Below are positions 1 through 5,516 of a stretch of 6,589 nucleotides of DNA, one piece after another. The translations under genes were made by a program, and so were the position numbers. A model generated the notes under the pieces. It was not told where the DNA came from. It was given only the letters and a program-made list of their open reading frames with translations, and did not search any database. The stretch is from Clostridia bacterium. Lineage in GTDB: Bacteria > Bacillota > Clostridia > Saccharofermentanales > UBA5734. The DNA lies in contig RZZF01000106.1 in the NCBI GenBank assembly GCA_009929975.1, forward strand, positions 1-6,589. Reading direction: 5' to 3'. The stretch's first letter is position 1; each line of letters begins with the position of its first letter.

Positions 1-1498
1 GGCTGACCTCATCCGGCAGAACGGCGGTATTGCCCTCAGCGATCTGCAGGACCGGGCCGATGCCCTCGATCAGATTGAGCCGGACCATGGTGATCGGCAT
101 CTCGTTTTGTGTTTCGAAAGCGGATGAAAAGCCGCCGCCGCGGAAATAGCCGGCATTTGCCGGACACCAGACCGTCGCGTCCAGGCAGACATCGGCGTCA
201 GCCGCGGTCATCTCCCAGAAGGGCTTCATCACAGCGTTGTCCTGCTCGTCCCGCATCTTGCCACAGCCATCCAGGGCGGCCGCGCCGGAATTGATCAGAT
301 GGATCATGCCGCATTCAGCCAGACCTTCAGGCTGCCATCCGGTCACCCGCCTGATCGCGTCCGGACTCCAGTAGGTGCGGACATCGGCGAAAATCGACGC
401 GCTGTCACTGACCAGATGGCCGAGGAGCATCGCCATCCCGTTCAGCGTGTCGTTTTCAGTCGCCAGGACAAATGGTTCACGAATGCCGTTCCAGTCGAAG
501 GAAGAATTGAGAATCGCTTCAGAAAAATCATGGTTCGGGAAATGATCGGTCCACTGGCGCTGCCCCTGGACCCCGGCGGCGATCGCGTTTCGCCCGGTGG
601 CTTCTTCTTCATAGCCCATTTCAGCCAGTTTCGGATTGCCGATCATGATATCGCGGATGATCAGGGTCTGTTTGACGACCCGTTCCCATTCCGCGTCTTT
701 ATCTGCCCGGCTGTGCTGGAACGGCGTCCCTTCATTGGGATCCATGCCTTCCGGACAATAGGTTTCACGCCAGGCCAGTGCTTTTTCATATTCTGCCTTA
801 TCGTAGATACCATGCGCGACACGGCGCTCAATCTCGATCTGGTCAAGCCATTCGGTGCGCAGACCGAAATATTCCTGGAACATCTGGGCGTCGACGTAGG
901 ATCCGGCGATTCCCATGCAGGGGCCGCCGATATTGACATAAGACCGTCCGCGCATCGTGCCGGCTGCCAGGGCGGCTTTTGCCCAGAGCAGGATTTTCAC
1001 TCTGACATCATCCGGCATCGTCGTATCATCAAGATCCTGTACATCACGGCCATAGATCGCGAAGGCCGGCAGCTTGCGTTGTGCGTGCGCCGACATGACG
1101 GCCGCCAGATAGACCGCGCCGGGCCGTTCAGTTCCGTTGAAGCCCCAGACCGCCTTGACAGTCAGAGGATTCATGTCCATCGTTTCAGTGCCGTAGCACC
1201 AGCTGGGTGTGACCGACAGTGTCGCGGTTACGTTCTCACGGGAAAACTGGTCTTCACAGCGGGCCGCTTCAGCCACACCGCCGATACAGGTTTCAGCGAT
1301 GACACATTCCACCGGCAGTCCGCAGGCATGGCGGAGCGTTCCGCTGATCAGGTCTGCGGCCTGGCGGGCCATCGCCATCGTCCGGTCTTCCAGCGATTCG
1401 CGGACACCGCGGCGGCGGCCGTCGACGCAGGGACGGATCCCGATTTTGGGTAAACGGCCAATCAGTCGATTCACCGGTTCATTGATCACATGTGACAT
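1..1498 (-). CDS. fucI: L-fucose isomerase, 3' end cut off by the window
   Basis: Catalyses Mn2+-dependent aldose-ketose isomerisation of L-fucose to L-fuculose (also D-arabinose to D-ribulose), the first cytoplasmic step of fucose catabolism. The reverse-strand reading is open for 499 codons from ATG at 1498 and follows E. coli FucI (591 aa, from memory) almost without gaps: LPKIGIRP at residues 16-23, then [37 protein letters not shown], GFxGQRxWTD-type and [12 protein letters not shown] motifs. The metal ligands known in E. coli as Glu337 and Asp361 are present as E348 (in ATEND) and D372 (in FADVRTYW). The third ligand (His528 in E. coli) would lie in the missing C-terminal ~90-100 residues. 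The start is set by AGGAGG 8 nt upstream. The N-terminus is about 10 residues longer than in E. coli. Divergent from the glycosidase-like gene, it probably serves the same sugar locus. No frameshift or stop is seen. Family assignment is very secure; preference for fucose over D-arabinose cannot be read from sequence. Confidence 0.96.
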   Translation of the reverse strand, partial: MSHVINEPVNRLIGRLPKIGIRPCVDGRRRGVRESLEDRTMAMARQAADLISGTLRHACGLPVECVIAETCIGGVAEAARCEDQFSRENVTATLSVTPSWCYGTETMDMNPLTVKAVWGFNGTERPGAVYLAAVMSAHAQRKLPAFAIYGRDVQDLDDTTMPDDVRVKILLWAKAALAAGTMRGRSYVNIGGPCMGIAGSYVDAQMFQEYFGLRTEWLDQIEIERRVAHGIYDKAEYEKALAWRETYCPEGMDPNEGTPFQHSRADKDAEWERVVKQTLIIRDIMIGNPKLAEMGYEEEATGRNAIAAGVQGQRQWTDHFPNHDFSEAILNSSFDWNGIREPFVLATENDTLNGMAMLLGHLVSDSASIFADVRTYWSPDAIRRVTGWQPEGLAECGMIHLINSGAAALDGCGKMRDEQDNAVMKPFWEMTAADADVCLDATVWCPANAGYFRGGGFSSAFETQNEMPITMVRLNLIEGIGPVLQIAEGNTAVLPDEVS

Positions 1499-1506
1499 AA
1501 TAAAGC

Positions 1507-1512
1507 CTCCTG
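1507..1512 (-). promoter_or_regulatory. Ribosome binding site of fucI
   Basis: Reading the minus strand, AGGAGG lies 8 nt before the ATG at 1498. It is a near-perfect Shine-Dalgarno match and fixes the fucI start at an ATG rather than at the more internal position where E. coli FucI begins. I could not find a convincing -10/-35 pair for fucI between here and 1600. AT-rich stretches at 1515-1560 are the likeliest place. Confidence 0.85.
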
Positions 1513-1574
1513 TCAGCATTCATATCTTTAGTTTATCATTTAATGCCGGATAAAAAAGAACCTCCCGGGCTTTT

Positions 1575-1583
1575 TGCTATAAT
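1575..1583 (+). promoter_or_regulatory. Extended -10 promoter of the glycosidase/dehydrogenase operon
   Basis: A perfect TATAAT at 1578-1583 is preceded by TGC, giving the TGn extended -10 element. No good TTGACA-like -35 sits 16-18 nt upstream (the 1554-1561 stretch is A-rich), which fits the rule that an extended -10 can work without a -35. Transcription would start near 1590, leaving a leader of about 65 nt before the ATG at 1654. The assignment rests on consensus only. Confidence 0.7.
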
Positions 1584-1587
1584 ATGA

Positions 1588-1630
1588 GACAGTGTCAGAC
1601 AAAGCGGATGAGGCGATGTCTGAATCTGAC
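1588..1630 (+). promoter_or_regulatory. Dyad symmetries at the operon start, possible operator or leader hairpin
   Basis: Just downstream of the -10 box, GACAgTGTC (1588-1596) is a perfect 4+4 palindrome around one base. It overlaps a second inverted repeat, TCAGAC (1595-1600) with GTCTGA (1618-1623). An alternative pairing GTCAGA (1594-1599) with TCTGAC (1625-1630) is also possible. The position, over the expected transcription start and between divergent sugar genes, is where a repressor site would sit. The arms are short, so chance is not excluded, and no regulator gene is visible in the window. Confidence 0.25.
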
Positions 1631-1641
1631 GAAAATGAAAT

Positions 1642-1648
1642 GAGGTGA
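1642..1648 (+). promoter_or_regulatory. Ribosome binding site that decides the start of the glycosidase-like gene
   Basis: GAGGTGA-type sequence (TGAGGTGA, 1641-1648) is complementary to the 16S rRNA 3' end and lies 5 nt before ATG 1654. The in-frame GTG at 1645 is inside this site and so cannot have its own ribosome binding site. ATG 1654 is therefore the preferred start. Confidence 0.8.
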
Positions 1649-1653
1649 CCCCG

Positions 1654-4263
1654 ATGACCTGGATTTTCATCCTGCGTCCTCTGGCCGGCCGGCCGGTCCA
1701 ACTGGCTGTTTCGCGGCTGCGGCAGGCTTTGGCCAGGCAGTCGATCGATTGCCGGTGGCTGCCCGGTATTTCACAGCAGCCCTTGCTGGCGAATCAGGCG
1801 GATCCGCTGATTCTGCTGGGCTGCCAGAATGAGCCGCCGCTCGGTCCGCTGATCGGTTCACCGCTTACGGCTGCTGAGTCCTATACCAACGGCCGGACCG
1901 GCGATGGCCTGCGTTATCTGGCCGGATCGGACGCCACCGGCCTGAGCTACGGCCTGACGGAACTGGCGGAACGAATTGATGAGCAGGGTGAGCCTGTTTT
2001 GCGGGAATGGGCGGAATGTACCGGAAAACCGCACTGCGCTGTCCGCGGGATCGACCGTTTTATCAGCAACCGGGATGACGCGTCCTGGTGGATGAACCCC
2101 GACTGGCGCCGTTTTTATCTGGAAATGCTGCAGCAGTCCCGCTTCAACCGGTTGACGCTGGTGGTCGGGTTTGATACCGCTTATCTTTCACCACCCTATC
2201 CGTTTTTCACCGCTGTTCCCGGCTTTCCGGAGGTCACCCTCCAACCATGGTATGTACAGCAGCGGGAACTGGCACTGGCCGCCCTGCGGGATACCGTTCA
2301 GAGCTGTCATGACATGGGGCTTCATTTCTGTCTGGCCATCTGGCAGCAGATTCCCTGGCAGAGTGAGCAGGATCAGCTGGTGGAAGGCTTGACGGAGGAG
2401 AATATCAGTGATTACTGCGCGGCCGGTCTGACCGCTCTGCTCGAGGCCTGCCCGACGATTGACACGATCCAGTTCCGCGTCAATCATGAATCAGGCGTTG
2501 GCAGTGAAGACAGCGCGGTGGCCTTCTGGCTGGCTCAGTTTGACGCGCTGGCGGCTTTCAATCAGCGTCAACAGCGCGATATCCATCTGGAAATCCGGGC
2601 CAAGGGAATGACGGACAGCATGCTCAGCCACGCGCAGAGTCTGGGACTATCGGTCATGGTCTCAACGAAATACTGCTGTGAACAGGCTGGCCTGCCGCAT
2701 CATCTGACCCAGATGCGGGCGGAAGAGCGGCGCAATCCGGGAAACCTCAACCTGAGCCGCCGCTACAGCTATGATGATCTGCTGCGCCGGCCGCGGGCGT
2801 TTCCCCTGATCTACCGGCTGTGGCAGAACGGTTCATCTAATCTGCTGCTCTGGGCGGATCCGGATTATGCCCGCCGCTTGATCGATTCGCTGCGTCTTGG
2901 ACCTGCCGCCGGCTTTGAGGTGATGCCGCCGCTCTCGTACCGCGGTGGCCATGAACTGATCCGCAGCACGGGCTGGCCGCTGCTGACTGACGCACGGCTG
3001 CGGCCGCCTGCCTTTGATGATGAACGGTACTGGCCGTTCTACTGGATTTACGGCCGGACGGGTTATGACCCGGCCGCGGCCGGAAGTTCGTTCACCCGGC
3101 GGATGAACCTGCGCCATGGTCCGGCCGGACCGGCGCTTTCCCGCCTGCTGTTTCAGGCCAGCCGTGTTCTGCCCCTGCTGACCGCGGTTCACTTTCCGGC
3201 GCATCCCCAGCTGCAATTCTGGACCGAGATGGGAACAGGGGGGGCGCTGTTCGCGGAGCACAACCATAATACGGTGTTCCGCCAGCTCGGGATCACGTAT
3301 CAGGATACACCGGGCTGTGACGAAGGACTGTTCAGCGGGATCCGTGAATCCGCGGCCTGTCAGGCCGGCGCTGCCCCTGACGGTCGCTATAACAGCCGCC
3401 AGCAGATGGGCTGGCTGAGCCGGGTTCTCCAGGAACTGCGGCAGGCGCGCCACACGGCTGCCGCAAAACTCACGGACGCTGACGACCTGCAGGATGATCC
3501 TTACGGCTGGGAGCGGCGCGGGATTTTTCTCGACGCGGAGCTGCTGGAATCACTGGGAACCTATCATCTATGGAAAATGAAGGCCGCGTTCAACTACAGC
3601 CTCTATCAGCAGACCGGGCGCGGCGAACGACTGGCCCGCGCCTGCGCTGACCTGCGGCAGGCCCTGTCGGCCTGGCGGCGGCTGGCGGCACGGGGATCCT
3701 CCTATTATCATGACCTGCTGTTCAGTGTCGGAGCCCAGACGGTACGCCGCGGCCACTGGCAGGATTTCATCCCTGAAATCGAGGCGGATCTTGGCCGTCT
3801 CGAGCAATTACTCGAAGCGGATCAGCCTGCTATTTCCACTACTTACAGCCAAGATGGAGAAAACAAGCCTGTTCAAACGGATGACGCGTTTGATGATCTT
3901 CCGGAACCCGCCGCTCCTGACTGGCAGGCAATCGTACCGGAGCAGCACGGAGCCGGTCGTGACCTGTCCGTAGTCCTGTCCGCGGGAAATCTTGACAGCC
4001 GCCGGCCGCCGCGGCTGCACTGGCGTCGGACCTGTCAGGCGGACGGACCGTTTGCCGAATTGGTGATGCAGTACGACGGCGATGTCTGGCGAGCCGCGGT
4101 TCCGGGATCCGCGATCACGCCGCAATGGGATCTGCTGCTCTATTTCATGACTGAGGATGAGGCAGGGAATGGCCTGATCTACCCCGGAATCTGGCATTCC
4201 GGGTCGCTTCAGCCATATTATCTGATCCGGATAACCGCCGGTGAAAGTGAGATGATAAAATGA
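1654..4263 (+). CDS. Large cytoplasmic glycoside hydrolase-like protein (GH67/GH20-type architecture, family not recognised)
   Basis: An 869-residue protein with no signal peptide, so probably intracellular. Visible layout: residues 1-115, an alpha/beta domain ending in a GLSYGLTELAERI-type segment, as in the N-terminal domains that precede GH20, GH67 and GH84 barrels. From about 128 to 480, an (alpha/beta)8-barrel-like region starts with RGIDRF, then WW..PDWRRFYLEML and SRFNRLTLVVG, and holds conserved-looking strand ends: FRVNHESG (E279), HLEIRAKG (E313, R315, K317), STKYCCEQ (E343) and LLLWADPDYARR (W400, D402). Next comes a mostly helical region, about 480-735, including ASRVLPLL. A polar, acidic linker follows, and then a beta-sandwich-like tail (about 785-865, HWRRT...YPGIW...QPYYLI). 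The acidic residues at strand ends suggest hydrolase chemistry, but the GH20 DE pair is absent and I cannot name a CAZy family. Alpha-glucuronidase-like activity is one option; a fucose- or arabinose-containing substrate is suggested only by the divergent fucI. It overlaps the dehydrogenase gene by 4 nt. The reading frame looks intact. Confidence 0.72.
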   Translation: MTWIFILRPLAGRPVQLAVSRLRQALARQSIDCRWLPGISQQPLLANQADPLILLGCQNEPPLGPLIGSPLTAAESYTNGRTGDGLRYLAGSDATGLSYGLTELAERIDEQGEPVLREWAECTGKPHCAVRGIDRFISNRDDASWWMNPDWRRFYLEMLQQSRFNRLTLVVGFDTAYLSPPYPFFTAVPGFPEVTLQPWYVQQRELALAALRDTVQSCHDMGLHFCLAIWQQIPWQSEQDQLVEGLTEENISDYCAAGLTALLEACPTIDTIQFRVNHESGVGSEDSAVAFWLAQFDALAAFNQRQQRDIHLEIRAKGMTDSMLSHAQSLGLSVMVSTKYCCEQAGLPHHLTQMRAEERRNPGNLNLSRRYSYDDLLRRPRAFPLIYRLWQNGSSNLLLWADPDYARRLIDSLRLGPAAGFEVMPPLSYRGGHELIRSTGWPLLTDARLRPPAFDDERYWPFYWIYGRTGYDPAAAGSSFTRRMNLRHGPAGPALSRLLFQASRVLPLLTAVHFPAHPQLQFWTEMGTGGALFAEHNHNTVFRQLGITYQDTPGCDEGLFSGIRESAACQAGAAPDGRYNSRQQMGWLSRVLQELRQARHTAAAKLTDADDLQDDPYGWERRGIFLDAELLESLGTYHLWKMKAAFNYSLYQQTGRGERLARACADLRQALSAWRRLAARGSSYYHDLLFSVGAQTVRRGHWQDFIPEIEADLGRLEQLLEADQPAISTTYSQDGENKPVQTDDAFDDLPEPAAPDWQAIVPEQHGAGRDLSVVLSAGNLDSRRPPRLHWRRTCQADGPFAELVMQYDGDVWRAAVPGSAITPQWDLLLYFMTEDEAGNGLIYPGIWHSGSLQPYYLIRITAGESEMIK

Positions 4264-5402
4264 AGCAGTTGAAAGTGGCCATTGTCGGCTGTGGTGTTGT
4301 CGCGGCCAAGCATCTGCGTGCCATCCAGAGCCTGAAAAAAGCTTATCGTCTCTGCGCGGTCGTCGATGCCCGCCCGGAAGCGGCCGTGTCTTTGCTGAAG
4401 CGGTTCAAGCTGTCTGGCGGCGGGTCGTCGGCGATCAGTGTCTATGATACAGTTTCCACCATGCTGGAGGAATGTTCGCCGGATCTCGTCGCGGTGACAA
4501 CACCCAGCGGCAGTCATTATTCAATCGCGCTGGCCTCGCTGAATGCCGGCTGCCATGTCCTGGTTGAAAAACCGCTGACGCTTGACTTGAAGGAAGCCCG
4601 GCATCTTCTGGCGGTGGCGGAACAGCAGGGTCTGCAGATCGCGGTCGGACATATCTACCGTTTCTTTCCGCTGGTCGGACTGCTGCGGGACGATCTGCGT
4701 TCCGGACGATTCGGACGTCTTTTCTACGGCGATGTCAAGGTGCGCTGGGGGCATGATCAAGCGTATTATGATCAGGCGGCCTGGCGCGGCACCTGGCACG
4801 CGGATGGCGGAGCACTGATGAACCAGAGCATTCATGCCCTGGATCTGATGACCTGGCTGCTCGGCCAGCCGGTGGAACGTGTCAGCGGCTGGATTGACCG
4901 GCAGGCCCATGTGATGGAAGCAGAGGACTTCGGGCTGGCGATGCTGCAGCTCGCGAACGGGGTGTACTGTCAGCTGGAGGGAACCACCAATACCGATCCG
5001 AAGCAACAGGAGGCCTCCTTTTATATCTGCGGGTCCGATGGGGAGATCCGCGCCGGCATCCGCGCCGGCAAACCCTATGTCAAGGTACGCGACCGCAGCG
5101 GCCGCCGCCTGACCCGACACTATCTCTGGCGCTATGTCAAAGCGCTGCTGCGCACAGCCGGACCGGCTGGTTTTGCTCAGTTGAAAAATCCACATACCGG
5201 CCTGTACCGGGATCTGGCTGACGCGATCAGCCAGCACAGACCACCGCTCGCGGACGGCCGTTCCGGACTGCTGGCCGTCGAACAGGTTCTGGCGATCTAT
5301 CAGTCCGCGCTGACGGGTCAGGCCGTCCAGCTGCCGCTCGCTGACTTCCAGCTGCAGGACATGTCAGAAGCTTTGCCTCTCCGACCGCCTGAAAAGCCCT
5401 AG
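4260..5402 (+). CDS. Gfo/Idh/MocA family NAD(P)-dependent sugar dehydrogenase
   Basis: A 380-residue oxidoreductase of usual family length that oxidises or reduces a sugar, polyol or sugar derivative with NAD(P). The N-terminal Rossmann fold shows VAIVGCGVVAAKH at residues 6-18, then an SGSHY segment and the family signature EKPL with catalytic Lys104. The C-terminal alpha/beta domain has the WRGTW and GGALMNQSIHALDLMTWLLG stretch, where His192 and Asp195 are the likely catalytic His and its partner. No signal peptide is present, so it is cytoplasmic, and the GH109 glycosidase signature is absent. The start ATG overlaps the upstream stop as ATGA with only a weak Shine-Dalgarno sequence, so translation is probably coupled to the glycosidase-like gene. 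Residues 263-270 are an exact IRAG duplication (see repeat). Context suggests it oxidises or reduces the substrate or product of its neighbour. Substrate cannot be predicted: this family includes inositol, glucose, 3-keto-sugar and UDP-sugar enzymes. Confidence 0.9.
   Translation: MKQLKVAIVGCGVVAAKHLRAIQSLKKAYRLCAVVDARPEAAVSLLKRFKLSGGGSSAISVYDTVSTMLEECSPDLVAVTTPSGSHYSIALASLNAGCHVLVEKPLTLDLKEARHLLAVAEQQGLQIAVGHIYRFFPLVGLLRDDLRSGRFGRLFYGDVKVRWGHDQAYYDQAAWRGTWHADGGALMNQSIHALDLMTWLLGQPVERVSGWIDRQAHVMEAEDFGLAMLQLANGVYCQLEGTTNTDPKQQEASFYICGSDGEIRAGIRAGKPYVKVRDRSGRRLTRHYLWRYVKALLRTAGPAGFAQLKNPHTGLYRDLADAISQHRPPLADGRSGLLAVEQVLAIYQSALTGQAVQLPLADFQLQDMSEALPLRPPEKP
5046..5069 (+). repeat. Exact in-frame tandem duplication of 12 bp inside the dehydrogenase gene
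   Basis: ATCCGCGCCGGC occurs twice back to back and encodes IRAG-IRAG at residues 263-270, in a loop after the SDGE segment of the C-terminal domain. The copies are identical at every base, including third positions, which suggests recent replication slippage rather than selected protein repetition. It leaves the frame open. Confidence 0.9.
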
Positions 5403-5443
5403 ACTTCCGTCACGCTGGCAACGGCAATCAACACTCCTGCCGG

Positions 5444-5449
5444 TATAAT
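5444..5449 (+). promoter_or_regulatory. -10 box of a likely msrAB promoter
   Basis: A perfect TATAAT lies 42 nt after the dehydrogenase stop. The best-spaced -35 (5421-5426, ACGGCA, 17 nt spacer) matches TTGACA at only three positions, so strength is uncertain. Transcription would begin near 5456, immediately before the leader stem-loop. This suggests msrAB can be expressed apart from the sugar operon. I saw no clear intrinsic terminator between the two units, so read-through is possible. Confidence 0.55.
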
Positions 5450-5459
5450 GGTAACGAGC

Positions 5460-5494
5460 CATGTTTCGGCCACTGATCCACCGGTCGAAGCATG
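5460..5494 (+). promoter_or_regulatory. Stem-loop in the msrAB 5' leader (12-bp stem, 11-nt loop)
   Basis: CATGTTTCGGCC (5460-5471) pairs with GGTCGAAGCATG (5483-5494) over all 12 positions, two of them G-U wobbles, around an 11-nt loop. It would lie at the very 5' end of an RNA made from the TATAAT at 5444 and ends 8 nt before the Shine-Dalgarno site. It is followed by an A-rich stretch, not a T-run, so it does not look like an intrinsic terminator. It could stabilise the mRNA, control translation, or as DNA be a two-armed operator with arm centres 23 bp apart. Confidence 0.55.
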
Positions 5495-5502
5495 TAAATA
5501 AA

Positions 5503-5508
5503 AAGGTG
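5503..5508 (+). promoter_or_regulatory. Ribosome binding site of msrAB
   Basis: AAGGTG lies 8 nt before ATG 5517. This start gives a complete lipoprotein signal peptide, which supports it over the internal ATG at 5631. Confidence 0.65.
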
Positions 5509-5516
5509 TGATCATC

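Noticed and set aside
299..1453. Long open frame (384 codons) on the plus strand
   Set aside because: It is antisense to fucI, whose reverse-strand product matches a known enzyme throughout. The plus-strand product has no recognisable family pattern, and long shadow frames are common at this GC content.
1553..1575. AAAAAG...CTTTTT dyad resembling a terminator
   Set aside because: The stem is mostly A-T with a two-base bulge and only CC/GG inside. The T-run is part of the stem, and it lies between two divergent starts where no transcript should end. The T-run also abuts the -10 element.
1645..1656. GTG at 1645 as the start of the glycosidase-like gene
   Set aside because: It lies within the Shine-Dalgarno sequence. 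ATG 1654 is correctly spaced from that site and adds no missing domain if chosen.
2833..3453. 206-codon minus-strand frame
   Set aside because: It lies inside the glycosidase-like gene with an Arg/Gln/Pro-rich shadow composition and no ribosome binding site or family motif that I can see.
1654..4263. Assignment as GH20 hexosaminidase or named alpha-glucuronidase
   Set aside because: The N-domain and barrel layout are similar, but the GH20 DE catalytic pair is missing and I cannot align the GH67 catalytic residues with confidence. It is left as family-unassigned.
4521..5237. 238-codon minus-strand frame
   Set aside because: Antisense to the well-supported Gfo/Idh/MocA gene, with low-complexity composition and no known motif.
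4260..5402. GH109-type NAD-dependent glycosidase
   Set aside because: The GH109 signature around the YPTHG motif is absent. The GGALMNQSIHALD stretch is that of ordinary Gfo/Idh/MocA dehydrogenases.
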